A DNA stretch of 64,000 bases from a virus. The notes below the pieces were generated by a model that worked only from the letters and a program-made list of their open reading frames with translations, ran no database searches and was not told the origin of the DNA. The position numbers were made by a program, and so were the translations under genes. The stretch is from positions 1 to 64,000 of IMG/VR virus record IMGVR_UViG_3300024348_000023; one strand, written 5' to 3'. Every line of letters begins with the position of its first letter. Position 1 is the stretch's first letter. Of the stretch, positions 43,149 to 52,800 are shown in pieces.

Positions 43149-43180
43149 ATAAAGCCCCCAGAAATGGGGGCTTTATTGTT
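43149..43180 (+). terminator. Strong terminator after the major tail gene
   Basis: A perfect 12-base stem, ATAAAGCCCCCA (43149-43160) with TGGGGGCTTTAT (43165-43176), closed by a GAAA tetraloop. The trailing sequence (TGTTG) is only partly T-rich, but the A-run before and T-run inside the stem satisfy a bidirectional terminator. Confidence 0.88.
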
Positions 43181-43207
43181 GTACTGTTAACTGCAATATG
43201 TTATAAT
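43179..43207 (+). promoter_or_regulatory. Promoter for the tail chaperone and tape-measure genes
   Basis: TTGTAC (43179-43184), 17 bases, TATAAT (43202-43207). Initiation near 43214, then CCTAGGAGG and a TTG start at 43235. It immediately follows the major tail terminator. Confidence 0.75.
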
Positions 43208-43234
43208 AATTAAGACGATCCTAGGAGGATTAAA

Positions 43235-43567
43235 TTGGCAACTACAGTATATAGTGTAGAAGAAATTACACTACAAGATGGCTCAACAGCTAAGCTAAAG
43301 CCCCTAAGCATTAAAGAGCTTAGAGAGTTTATGAAGGCACTACAAGGTGCAGCAGATTCAACATCAGAAACAGAAACACTAAATGTTTTAATTGATGCAG
43401 TAGCAGTAGCACTGAAAAAGCAACTACCAGATTTGGTAGCAGATAGAGATGCACTTGAAGATGCACTTGACGTACCCACAATTAATCGCATCCTTGAGGT
43501 ATGCGGTGGGATTAAGATGGATGACCCAAACCTACTAGCGGCAGCGGTTCTGGCTGGTCAGAACTAG
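43235..43567 (+). CDS. Tail assembly chaperone, short form (gpG-like)
   Basis: 110 residues, starting at TTG with AGGAGG 8 bases before. Helical acidic protein (LSIKELREFMKALQGAADST; AVALKKQLPDLVADRDALED) typical of the gpG partner that coats the tape measure during tail assembly. It carries the slippery heptamer at 43525-43531 and terminates 36 bases later. It is positioned between the tube and tape-measure genes, the hallmark position. Confidence 0.82.
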   Translation: MATTVYSVEEITLQDGSTAKLKPLSIKELREFMKALQGAADSTSETETLNVLIDAVAVALKKQLPDLVADRDALEDALDVPTINRILEVCGGIKMDDPNLLAAAVLAGQN

Positions 43568-43905
43568 ATCTTGCCGCTTTAGAGGGTGAAGTATTTCTTT
43601 TAGGAAACTGGAGGAACTACGAAGAACTAGAAGAAAATCTTTCAATGCCAGAGCTTATTCAAACATTGAAATCTTTTAAGAAGCAAAAGTCGGAAGACAG
43701 AAAATTTGCTGCAGGACTTAAAGGAATAGAACTTAATATAGATGAAGATGAAGAAGAAGTTCCGCAAGGAAAAACCTTTGAAGATATTCGAAGAAAAGCA
43801 TTAGGTATTAATGCATCAGGTGATGATATACTTTCATTACAAGGTCCATTAGCATCAGATGCAGGATTTGGAATCGGAGCTGGTTTAGGTTATTCAAGGG
43901 AGTAG
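43235..43905 (+). CDS. Tail assembly chaperone, -1 frameshift product (gpGT-like)
   Basis: A second frame, -1 relative to gpG, is open from 43525 to a stop at 43905. Shifting at C CCA AAC (43525-43531) joins 99 gpG codons to 124 more, giving a 223-residue protein. The extension begins TSGSGWSELDLAALEGEVFL and contains NYEELEENLSMPELIQTL plus an acidic run (DEDEEEVPQ), as in lambda-type gpGT, which is made at low frequency and recruits tube protein to the tape measure. An isolated ATG at 43645 is internal to the extension and has no ribosome site. Confidence 0.8.
43525..43531 (+). other. -1 ribosomal frameshift site C CCA AAC
   Basis: The heptamer fits X XXY YYZ in the gpG frame (GAC-CCA-AAC). 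In the -1 frame a stop (TGA) lies at 43522-43524, immediately before the site, so the extension can be entered only here or later. Confidence 0.8.
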
Positions 43906-43916
43906 TATATAGATAA

Positions 43917-46900
43917 ATGGCTGATGAAAATATTGTAACTAATATAGTTGCCAATGCTGATTTTTCAGGTCTTATTGCAGATGTCAATAAGGTCACAGCA
44001 TCACTATCTAAGTTACAAAGCCAGTTAATTGCTTCAGATGCCAAGCTTGCAAATCAAGTTGCGGTAATGAACAGATCTTTCTCAGAAAACTTGAGAAGAA
44101 CTGGACAATTTTCTACACATTTTGTTACACTAACTTCAGATACTGAAAAGTTTGGTAAAAGCCTCGATGGTGGGAAGCTTAAGCTAAGAGACTACTTTAG
44201 AACTTTTCAAGAGCATACAAAAACTTCAGGCGGAATAATTAGAGATCTCGCTAAGCAGCAGGTAGCTCTACAAAATGCAATTATACAACCCCTGGGCAAA
44301 AATGCCCAGGGGCTTATGCAGTTTAACGTACAGGTTCCACAAGGCCTAGATAACATTAAAAACAAAACTGCTATTGCAAGACAAGAACTTCAGATATTAA
44401 ATAAAGTAGTTCAAGATGGCGGAGTTCAACTGATTAACTGGGGTAAGAATACACAGTGGGCAGGACGCCAGCTTACAGTTGGTCTTACAGTACCTCTTGC
44501 TGCATTTGGTAAAGCGGCAGCAGATGCATTTAGAATGGCTGATGCAGAACTTACAAGATTAACAAAGGTGTATGGTGGAGTAGCCGCTACATCCGCAACA
44601 GAACTTTCTAAAATAAGAAATGAAGTTTCTTCAACCGCAGCGGAGTTGTCAAAGGGTTACGGAGTATCTTTTAAAGAAACTATTGCGTTAGCAGCAGACA
44701 TAGCAGCAACTGGAAAAACAGGAAACGAATTGCTTTCTTCTGTTAAAGAAACAAGTAGACTTGCAGTTCTGGGTGAAGTTGATAGACAAGAGGCGATGAA
44801 AGCAACTCTTGCAATTCAAAGTACTTTTAAACAAAATACAGAACAGCTTGCAGAATCAATTAACTTTTTAAACTCTGTTGAAAACCAAACTTCAACAAGT
44901 CTTGCAGATTTAGTAGAAGCTATTCCAAAAGCAGGTCCAGTAATTCAGGGAATGGGTGGAAGCGTTAAAGATCTTGCTCTGTACTTAACTGCAATGAAAG
45001 AAGGCGGAATTAATGCATCAGAAGGCGCTAATGCACTAAAGTCTGCTCTTGCATCTTTAATTAATCCAACTAAGGTTGCTAAAGAAAAATTTGCAGAGAT
45101 GGGTATTGATCTAGGTGGAATCGTTGCACAAAATGCAGGAAATCTAACAGGAACAATACTTGCTCTTCAATCAGCACTAGATGAGCTGGACCCATTAAAA
45201 AAGCAACAAGCAATCGAGCAGTTGTTTGGAAAGTTTCAGTTTGCAAGACTAAATGCTTTGTTTGCTAACTTAGGAAAACAAGGAAGCCAGACCCTTCAAG
45301 TTATGGATTTAATGAAGACCAGCTCTCAAGATCTTGCAAATGTTGCAGGACGAGAATTAAGTATGGTAACAGAGTCTGCATCTGGTAAATACAACAGAGC
45401 AATAGAAGGCCTAAAGGCAGATCTTGCGGGTATTGGCGAAGAATTCCTTAAGGTTCAAACATTTTTTATAAACGTTGTAGATGGAATTATTGACTTTACA
45501 ACTAGCTTGCCAAAACCTATTAAGCAAATTTTAACTTTTGCAGGAGGCCTAACAGCAGTTATTGGTCCAGTTATTATGTTAACTGGTGTGCTTGCAAACT
45601 TCTTTGGATATGTAATTAAAGGTGTATCTCACTTTAAAGCATTATTTAAAGGCGGAGAAGGCTGGAAGATGCTTACTCCAGAAATCCTTGCTGCTCAAAA
45701 AGCAGGAAGCCTTGTGGAGAAAACATTTTATAGCGATGCTGCAGCAGCAACAGTATTAAAAACTGCAATAGAAGGACTAGTTGCAGAATTTACTATATTG
45801 CAATCAAAGGCTCAATCTGGAGCAATTTCAGTTGCACCAGCACTAAAGGGTATGGTTGCAAATGCAACAATGCAAAGAGTTGTAAATCCAGATCACCCAT
45901 TATTGAGTCCTCAAGATACAAGATCAATGTCACATATGAATCCAGTTGGAAGAATGACTGCGGATCAAAAAGAAGGACAAACAATATTTGGAGTTGTACC
46001 TGGAGCACCTAAAGTAAATCAAGTAATAGGTAACAACCCACAAATTTATGCTAATGCCGATTTGCCAGATGTTCCAGGACTAACTAGAATTGGAAAAGCT
46101 TCCACTGGAGTTGTTGCTAGCGAAGCAGCTAAGTGGCATGCAATGACTGGTGCTCTTGCAATGCAATCAGAAGCAGAAATAAAAGCATTAAAGACAGAAG
46201 TTTCTAGAACAGGATTAATTACACACGAACTTTCTGCTTCGTATCAAGCTCTTTTACCAGAAATGACAAAGCTAACACAAAAAGCAGCAGCAGAGTCTGC
46301 AGAAATTGTTGCAGAGCTTCAAGCAAGCAAAATAACAGTAGATCAAGCAAGAGCAAAAATTATTGCATTAAATGCACAAATAGAAGCAGCAATGGGTGCA
46401 GCTGCTACAGATATTGCAGGACAACAGGGTAGATCTATTTCTTTAACTTCGGTTCCATTGTTAAGTCAACCAGTTGTAGATAAATCTGGAAAATCTAACA
46501 TGAAGGAGCTTGCTCGTCCAGGAAGAACAAGAGGTCTTCTTAATCAAATTGCACGAGGACTTGGCGTTAAAACATTTGGTGCACCATACAGCATAGAAAC
46601 TACAAGACCAAAGAGATTTGCAACAGGCAATCTAGTTCCTGGAAGCGGAAATTCAGATACAGTTCCAGCACTCCTAACACCTGGCGAATTTGTTATTAAT
46701 AAAAAAGCAACAGCCGCAAATCTTCCACTACTTGAAGCAATTAATAACGGTGGTCAGGCAAATGGAATGGGAATGGAGTATGGAGGATTCCCAGAAGACA
46801 GATATATATCTGCAGAACAATCTAATGTTGTTCTAAGTAAGTTTGGAATTGCAAGCAAGAGTGACAAAGAAGCAAAGCTGCTAGGAAGATGGGGCATGAT

Positions 46901-49900
46901 ACTTCCAGGCGGAGTAAATTCAAATCTTGCTAGACATGGTGTTGATGGGGCAAATCTTAGACAGTATTTTGATGAGCCAGGTAGACTTATTGATCTTGAT
47001 GACTTTTTAACTCACAACGGTATTGCTGAAAAAGATAAGCATTCAATACTTTCTTCAGTTGCTTCTCAGATGCAAGGAGAATTAAAAGACGGAGTTGTTT
47101 ATAAAGATAAAGAGCTTGGAGACATTGCTTTTAGAACTATAGATAAAGAAATTAAAGCTCTTGAATCAAAATATCCAGGAATAAGCTTAAAGTATCAAAA
47201 AGATAGAATGACTCCAGGAAGAAGAGATACCAGAAAGAGACGTAGGCCTGGAGAAACACAAGCTGAGGCAAATAGAAGAGGTGGCGGAAGTCCTACAGCA
47301 ACTAATGTTCGAGGTGGAAGACCAAGTAACTATAGAACAGAAAGAGCAAAAGCATTTGGAGAAGGCCAAGTATGGGCTCACTTTGATGATCAAATTTTTA
47401 ATGAAAATGTAGAGCAGTTAGCTGGCTATCACGGTGTACCATTTGGTTCACTTCCAACAATGACTGGAAGAAATCCTAATGCTGCAAAGTTTCCAGATGC
47501 GTACTTATCTCAAGCTCATTCAAAATCATTTGTTGGAATGCCATTAGTTAGAAGAGGCACAGGATTTGGAAGATTAATGGATACCATTAATACTCTTAAT
47601 GCTAATAGTCCAAAGCCTTTCTTACCAAGAGGAACATATACTCCAGGAGCATATAAAGGATTTAATAGAAGAAATAAGGGCGGCATAATTGGATTAAACG
47701 CTGGAGGTATGGTTCCAAGATATCACGGTGGTGGTTTTGTTGGAGGATTTAACTCACAAGCAGATAAGGGTTTCATTGGAAAAGGAATGCTAAAGCGTCC
47801 TGAAGGCGGCGGGATGAGCATGGGAGCCCAAATGGGAATGATGATGGGCGGATCAATGGCAGGCCAAGCAATAGGTGGAAACCTTGGTACTGGAATAACA
47901 ATGGCTGCAAATATTCTTCCATGGCTTCCTTTACAAAAAATTATGCCATTAATTGGCAAGCTTATGACAAACCTAAGAACCCTTTCTGGAATAGCAAATA
48001 TTGCTGGCAAGGCAATGGGTCTATTATTTAGAGTTGGTCCAGTTGGTGCAGTTGTTACTGCAGTTGGACTTGCTGTACTTGCTTATAGAAAATACACTAA
48101 AGAGCTAGAAGAAACTCGTAGAGAACATATAATGCTAAATGGCATTACCGAAAAGGGTGCTAAAGAAGCAGGAATTAGCTATAAGAATGTAGCTAACTCA
48201 ATTAAGGGTGTAAGAGAGCAGTTCAAGCTTCAACAACAACAAGGTTTATCCGCATACGAATCAATGACTGGCTCTGGTGTACAGGGCCTTACATTGACAA
48301 TTGCACAGCTAAAAGAATTAAAGAAAACTGCAAAAGATACAATGCCAGAGCTGGTTGGAACTTTTAATACTATAGATACAAGCAAAGTAAATGATCTTGC
48401 AGCAAATCTAAAAGCACAGTTTGTGTCTGCAGGAATGTCTGCTCAAGATGCAACAAATAAAATTTATGCAATTATAGAAGCATCAAATAAAGCTGGAGCA
48501 GGACTTGGTGCTATAACTAGTACAGGGTTTACTGCAATAACAGATAAGGGAAGCGCTGCTTCTACTATTGTTAAAAACTTAATTGATAGTCTTGCAGACA
48601 TTGAAAATATTGATCCAAAAGCATTTGCATCAAATATTGACACTGTGATATCAAGCCTAGATGCAGCAACTGCTGCGCTTGTTGGAACAAAAGATGCACA
48701 GGGTAACACAATTACTGAGTCTATGGCAATGACAATGCAATGGGAAAAGCTTGTAAAGCTTGGTGCTGACTATACTCAAATTGGAGAAAAGGCTCTTGCT
48801 AACCTAAAGAAAGAAAGACCTGAGCTTGCTGCAATATTAAAGAGTACAGACACTGTTGCAGGAATGTATGCTAAGTGGCGAGTATTACTAGCTGGAGTTA
48901 ATATTGATCTTAAGAATATAACATCTCAACAAGCAATGGGAATTGCAGCTTATGAGCAGGCTTTAACAATGGCAGCAGATTCTGCTAAGGCAAATACTAA
49001 TACATCTGGAGCCCTGGGAACTGCCAATGCTGCTACAAATAAACTAACAGAGTCTATCAAAAAGGGTGAAAACGCAGTAAAGAAGTATTCAAATACAGAA
49101 GCTGGGTTAAGTAAAGCTAGAATAAAAGCAATTCAAGACGAGATCAAGGCTATCCGTGATCGTGCTGATGAAAAGAAGAAGGCATTAAGAGCAACTGTAG
49201 AAACAGAAAATACAGAACTTGAATTGCAAAAGCTTAAGCTTGAAGCTCAAGGAGCTTTAGCTCGAGGAGATAGAGATGCTTATGAAGCTGCAAATATTGC
49301 AATTGCTCAACTTACAAAAGAAACTCAACTAAAGAAAGCTGAAGATAAGATTGATGCAAATGCTAAGAAAGAAGAGGCTAAGCTTCAGGCACAACTTGAT
49401 GCAGATCAGGCAAAGAAAGATGCAGCAGCGGCACTAGTTGCTGGCGCACAACGTCAAGGCGCTTCAGCTACAGAGACACTTGGAGAAATAAATAGCATTA
49501 AGTCTTTGCTAGCACAACTAGCTATAGACAAAATTGAAAATGATAAACTTAAGGATCCAACTAAGAAAGCAGACGGGCAGAAAGCTCTTGACGGAAGGCT
49601 TCAAACTATAGTTGCAACACTTGAAAAGTCTTCAGATGCAGTTCAAAAAGCATTCCCAGAATATGTTGATGCAAAAACAAATAAAGGAAAGCTCGGTGGC
49701 GGAGGGGGAAGCTACGTTGGTTCTATGTTTGTTCCAAATGCACAAGGAGAAGGTAATCAAGCTTTTTCTAAATTAGTTAGCGAAATATCAGTTGGAGCAA
49801 AAGCAAATTTTGAAAAGTTAGGAAAAGAAATTACAGGCGGAGCAAACCTTAAAATGGTTGTAGAGGCAATGGGTGGCAAGGTAGACAAGAGCAAAACTCT

Positions 49901-50462
49901 TAATCAGGAAGATATTACTGCCGCAATTATATCTAATCAGGGTAATTCTTCTGGATTCTTAAAAGATCAAACAAAAGATGATGGTTCTCTTGAAGAAGGT
50001 GTAAGACAGGCTATTATACAAAAATATAACTTTAAAGAAGGAGACTCTTTTAAGTTTGGAACCATCACATACAATGTTAAAAAAGGAATGTTTGGCAAAG
50101 GACTTCAGGCTGTTAGAAAAGCACTTGGAGGCGCTGTAGCCGCTGGACAAACCTATACTGTAAATGATAGAATTAACTCATTAGGAGTACAACAAGAAGG
50201 CTTTATGCCATTTACTCCAAAGGTAAGCGGAATGATTTATCCAAATGCAGATACCATGCCTAGATATGATATTGCAAGCGGTGCTGTAACAGGTATGCGT
50301 GGAGGAGTTAATAGCTCTTATAACAATAACTCATACGCAATTAATATTGCATTAAACGGAACCAACGTAACAGCAGATGATGTAGTAAGAAGATTTAAGG
50401 CAGAGATGGCATTAGTTCATGCAAAAGAAGGAAGATCGAGATCGGTTGGGGGACAAGTTTAA
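43917..50462 (+). CDS. Tape measure protein, 2181 aa
   Basis: Sets tail length and is ejected with the DNA. Residues about 150-450 match the TP901-type tape-measure core (GVAATSATELSKIRNEVSST; GYGVSFKETIALAADIAATG; LADLVEAIPKAGPVIQGMGG; YLTAMKEGGINASEGANALK). Hydrophobic segments follow (ILTFAGGLTAVIGPVIMLTG; near 1380, VGAVVTAVGLAVLAY). Gly-rich parts (NKGGIIGLNAGGMVPRYHGG) and NSDTVPALLTPGEFVINKKA are standard in large tape measures. A basic insert lies around 1100 (RRDTRKRRRPGETQAEANRR), and a long Lys/Glu/Ala coiled coil around 1740-1850. By the usual 0.15 nm per residue the tail would be about 330 nm. Confidence 0.92.
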   Translation: MADENIVTNIVANADFSGLIADVNKVTASLSKLQSQLIASDAKLANQVAVMNRSFSENLRRTGQFSTHFVTLTSDTEKFGKSLDGGKLKLRDYFRTFQEHTKTSGGIIRDLAKQQVALQNAIIQPLGKNAQGLMQFNVQVPQGLDNIKNKTAIARQELQILNKVVQDGGVQLINWGKNTQWAGRQLTVGLTVPLAAFGKAAADAFRMADAELTRLTKVYGGVAATSATELSKIRNEVSSTAAELSKGYGVSFKETIALAADIAATGKTGNELLSSVKETSRLAVLGEVDRQEAMKATLAIQSTFKQNTEQLAESINFLNSVENQTSTSLADLVEAIPKAGPVIQGMGGSVKDLALYLTAMKEGGINASEGANALKSALASLINPTKVAKEKFAEMGIDLGGIVAQNAGNLTGTILALQSALDELDPLKKQQAIEQLFGKFQFARLNALFANLGKQGSQTLQVMDLMKTSSQDLANVAGRELSMVTESASGKYNRAIEGLKADLAGIGEEFLKVQTFFINVVDGIIDFTTSLPKPIKQILTFAGGLTAVIGPVIMLTGVLANFFGYVIKGVSHFKALFKGGEGWKMLTPEILAAQKAGSLVEKTFYSDAAAATVLKTAIEGLVAEFTILQSKAQSGAISVAPALKGMVANATMQRVVNPDHPLLSPQDTRSMSHMNPVGRMTADQKEGQTIFGVVPGAPKVNQVIGNNPQIYANADLPDVPGLTRIGKASTGVVASEAAKWHAMTGALAMQSEAEIKALKTEVSRTGLITHELSASYQALLPEMTKLTQKAAAESAEIVAELQASKITVDQARAKIIALNAQIEAAMGAAATDIAGQQGRSISLTSVPLLSQPVVDKSGKSNMKELARPGRTRGLLNQIARGLGVKTFGAPYSIETTRPKRFATGNLVPGSGNSDTVPALLTPGEFVINKKATAANLPLLEAINNGGQANGMGMEYGGFPEDRYISAEQSNVVLSKFGIASKSDKEAKLLGRWGMILPGGVNSNLARHGVDGANLRQYFDEPGRLIDLDDFLTHNGIAEKDKHSILSSVASQMQGELKDGVVYKDKELGDIAFRTIDKEIKALESKYPGISLKYQKDRMTPGRRDTRKRRRPGETQAEANRRGGGSPTATNVRGGRPSNYRTERAKAFGEGQVWAHFDDQIFNENVEQLAGYHGVPFGSLPTMTGRNPNAAKFPDAYLSQAHSKSFVGMPLVRRGTGFGRLMDTINTLNANSPKPFLPRGTYTPGAYKGFNRRNKGGIIGLNAGGMVPRYHGGGFVGGFNSQADKGFIGKGMLKRPEGGGMSMGAQMGMMMGGSMAGQAIGGNLGTGITMAANILPWLPLQKIMPLIGKLMTNLRTLSGIANIAGKAMGLLFRVGPVGAVVTAVGLAVLAYRKYTKELEETRREHIMLNGITEKGAKEAGISYKNVANSIKGVREQFKLQQQQGLSAYESMTGSGVQGLTLTIAQLKELKKTAKDTMPELVGTFNTIDTSKVNDLAANLKAQFVSAGMSAQDATNKIYAIIEASNKAGAGLGAITSTGFTAITDKGSAASTIVKNLIDSLADIENIDPKAFASNIDTVISSLDAATAALVGTKDAQGNTITESMAMTMQWEKLVKLGADYTQIGEKALANLKKERPELAAILKSTDTVAGMYAKWRVLLAGVNIDLKNITSQQAMGIAAYEQALTMAADSAKANTNTSGALGTANAATNKLTESIKKGENAVKKYSNTEAGLSKARIKAIQDEIKAIRDRADEKKKALRATVETENTELELQKLKLEAQGALARGDRDAYEAANIAIAQLTKETQLKKAEDKIDANAKKEEAKLQAQLDADQAKKDAAAALVAGAQRQGASATETLGEINSIKSLLAQLAIDKIENDKLKDPTKKADGQKALDGRLQTIVATLEKSSDAVQKAFPEYVDAKTNKGKLGGGGGSYVGSMFVPNAQGEGNQAFSKLVSEISVGAKANFEKLGKEITGGANLKMVVEAMGGKVDKSKTLNQEDITAAIISNQGNSSGFLKDQTKDDGSLEEGVRQAIIQKYNFKEGDSFKFGTITYNVKKGMFGKGLQAVRKALGGAVAAGQTYTVNDRINSLGVQQEGFMPFTPKVSGMIYPNADTMPRYDIASGAVTGMRGGVNSSYNNNSYAINIALNGTNVTADDVVRRFKAEMALVHAKEGRSRSVGGQV
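44289..44312. other. Perfect GC-rich hairpin inside the tape-measure gene
   Basis: CCCCTGGGCA, AAAA, TGCCCAGGGG: a 10-base perfect stem with a 4-base loop, encoding PLGKNAQG. It stands out in AT-rich coding sequence. No T-run follows on the plus strand. Confidence 0.7.
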
Positions 50463-50932
50463 TGGCATTAACATTACCTAGAGGTTCAATTTTTAGCATA
50501 GAGGCTAAAGATCTTTTGGCAACTCCAGCAGGAACAACCAACCAGTGGAATAAGGTTACAGAGCATAACCGTACAGACTTTAGCATTAATGTTGAAAGAA
50601 TTGAAAAAGTAGTAAGAACTTCAAATGGAACTCTAAGAAAGAATTTTATTAAAGACAAGCGCAAATTCTCAACATCTTGGGACATGCTTCCATCATATAG
50701 AACCTTAACAGTAGACGGTGCATGGGGAGCAGAAGACTTAAGATCATTCTACCTAGGAGAACAGGGACAGGGTAGTTTTAAAATTAGATTAAATATAGCA
50801 AAAAATGGAGTCTCACAGGAGTCATCTGGTTACGAAGAGTATACAGTTGTTATTACAGACTGCAGTTTTGCAATTGCCAAACGAGGCTTACAGCCCCACT
50901 GGAATGTATCCCTGAGCATGGATGAAGTATAA
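50462..50932 (+). CDS. Minor tail protein, 156 aa
   Basis: Follows the tape measure directly (TAATG junction), the position of distal-tail or tube-initiator proteins in siphophages. The sequence is beta-rich: LPRGSIFSIEAKDLLATPAG, TDFSINVERIEKVVRTSNG, KFSTSWDMLPSYRTLTVDGA and HWNVSLSMDEV, resembling a tail-tube-like fold. No enzymatic motif. It is probably the first ring of the tail tip. Confidence 0.7.
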   Translation: MALTLPRGSIFSIEAKDLLATPAGTTNQWNKVTEHNRTDFSINVERIEKVVRTSNGTLRKNFIKDKRKFSTSWDMLPSYRTLTVDGAWGAEDLRSFYLGEQGQGSFKIRLNIAKNGVSQESSGYEEYTVVITDCSFAIAKRGLQPHWNVSLSMDEV

Positions 50933-52800
50933 TGCCAGTATATGCAAGCCCATCAGCCAAAACAAAGCTTGAGCAAAGTACATCTTTAAATCTTAACGTA
51001 GGTTGTACTATTGAATATAATATGAATAGACTTGTAGACAACATAACAGTAACGGGTGCAGATATTGTTAAGCCAGATGGTAGCAAGCCTTTTAAGAAGT
51101 TATTTCCTGTAGACTCAATAATTAAGGCCAACCGCCCAAATGGAGCGGGAGTTAAGTATGGAATTACTGGAGATGTCTCCGCTGGAACATATAGAGATCC
51201 AAGAGCTAGTACATACCCATTAAGTTATAGAACATACTACCCAGGTGCAGATACATACTACAAGTACTGGCTAAGTGCAATTAGCACAGGTGTAGATTTA
51301 ACTATTACATATCCAAAAGCAATACTAACAAATAAGGTAGTTGCAAAATTTGAAATATCACATTCAACTCCAGGAACCTGGAATATATTTTTAAATGGAT
51401 CTTCTGTTGCAAATGGAACAAGTGCACAAATAAAGGCCTTTGGTGCTGGCACATATGATGCTGGTACTCTAACTATTTATTATAATGGAACTTCATGGGT
51501 AACTACAGAGCCAGCAGTTTTAGGTGCTCCAGTAAGCATAACTACATTAAAGCTAACTACAGCAGGAGTTGCAGGGAAGTATATTGGTGTTATTGAGCTT
51601 TCTCCTAAATGGGTAGTAGATATATCAGAAGCAATTACAGATATGTCTATATCAAAAGAATCTTCTACTAGCTCAGAAGACATACTTCCAATTGGAAAAG
51701 TTTCAGCAAACTCTCTATCTTTAGGTCTTGTATCTTATGAAGCTACACGTAAAATAATTTCTTTTGACAAAACATTTGCATTTGATGCTTCTAAGATTTA
51801 CCTATATAAGCAGATTGAAATAAATCCATACTATAAGCTATACAATTCTGATCAAACTTACGAAAAGATTAATCAAGGAGTTTTCTATCTGGACAATTGG
51901 TCTTCTTCAGAGTTTGGAGATATATCATTAACAGCTCTTGATGGAGCAAAAATTTTACAAGAAATAATTGCGCCAAGTATTATTTGTGAAGGATACTCAA
52001 CTACTGCAATCTTAAGAAGATTACTTGATACAGTAGGATTTGTAAACTATAAGTTTAATATGTCTGAAACAGATACTTCAATATTTACACCGAGATTCTG
52101 GTGGACAGATGATAGTAAACCAGTATGGAATGCCATACAAGAGCTTTGCAGAGATTCTCAAATGACGGCTATATTTGATGAAAATAATGTGCTTCAGTTT
52201 TATACAAGAGACTACATGTTTTCTTCAACAAAAGGTATAGACTGGGCATTTAGATATGATGCAGATGGATCTAATTTGCCTAACATAGTTTCTTTTTCTA
52301 AAAACGAACTTGCAAGTGCAAATCAAGTTAAAGTGCTATGGAATAGCGTAACTACATCAGAATATACTGGAAATTCTCAACCTCTGTGGAAGTCTGGAAA
52401 TACTTCAATGGGCGCTCTATCTCTTGATCAAGATTTGCCATCATCAATTGGCGCAGGTGGATATATAAACCTTTCTCCAATAACCGTAAACAGCTATGAA
52501 AGCAAAAGGGTTTTATACGAGTACAGCGGGTACCTAGTAATTGATTCAGAAATTATAGAGTACGATGCAATACAATATGAATATGTTTCTGGAGGAAATA
52601 AGACCCAGGTTTGGATAACAACAGAGTCTGATGTTTTAAAATATCTAGGGCTTTCAAATGTTGGTTCTGCAAACTACCAACCAACAGGCAAGTATAGAAT
52701 TAAAACAAGAGGTGCATTTAATACAACACCTGCAAATCATTATGCTGCAGCGTCGACTATATTAAATTCATGGAGTGGATATGAGGTGAAGTGGGTCTGA
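50932..52800 (+). CDS. Minor tail / tail-tip hub protein, 622 aa
   Basis: Long beta-rich protein placed second after the tape measure, the site of tail-associated or baseplate hub proteins. Segments: an Ig-like N-terminal region (IEYNMNRLVDNITVTGADIV), an inserted lectin-like domain (RTYYPGADTYYKYWLSAIST; GTWNIFLNGSSVANGTSAQI), then a hub-like block (IYLYKQIEINPYYKLYNSDQ; GVFYLDNWSSSEFGDISLTA; IQELCRDSQMTAIFDENNVL). No peptidase signature is visible. Likely links the tube to the adhesins. Confidence 0.7.
   Translation: MPVYASPSAKTKLEQSTSLNLNVGCTIEYNMNRLVDNITVTGADIVKPDGSKPFKKLFPVDSIIKANRPNGAGVKYGITGDVSAGTYRDPRASTYPLSYRTYYPGADTYYKYWLSAISTGVDLTITYPKAILTNKVVAKFEISHSTPGTWNIFLNGSSVANGTSAQIKAFGAGTYDAGTLTIYYNGTSWVTTEPAVLGAPVSITTLKLTTAGVAGKYIGVIELSPKWVVDISEAITDMSISKESSTSSEDILPIGKVSANSLSLGLVSYEATRKIISFDKTFAFDASKIYLYKQIEINPYYKLYNSDQTYEKINQGVFYLDNWSSSEFGDISLTALDGAKILQEIIAPSIICEGYSTTAILRRLLDTVGFVNYKFNMSETDTSIFTPRFWWTDDSKPVWNAIQELCRDSQMTAIFDENNVLQFYTRDYMFSSTKGIDWAFRYDADGSNLPNIVSFSKNELASANQVKVLWNSVTTSEYTGNSQPLWKSGNTSMGALSLDQDLPSSIGAGGYINLSPITVNSYESKRVLYEYSGYLVIDSEIIEYDAIQYEYVSGGNKTQVWITTESDVLKYLGLSNVGSANYQPTGKYRIKTRGAFNTTPANHYAAASTILNSWSGYEVKWV

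Noticed and set aside
43645-43905. Separate gene starting at ATG 43645
   Set aside because: No ribosome site, and the frame is open upstream to a -1 slippery site, so it is better read as the frameshift extension of the tail chaperone.
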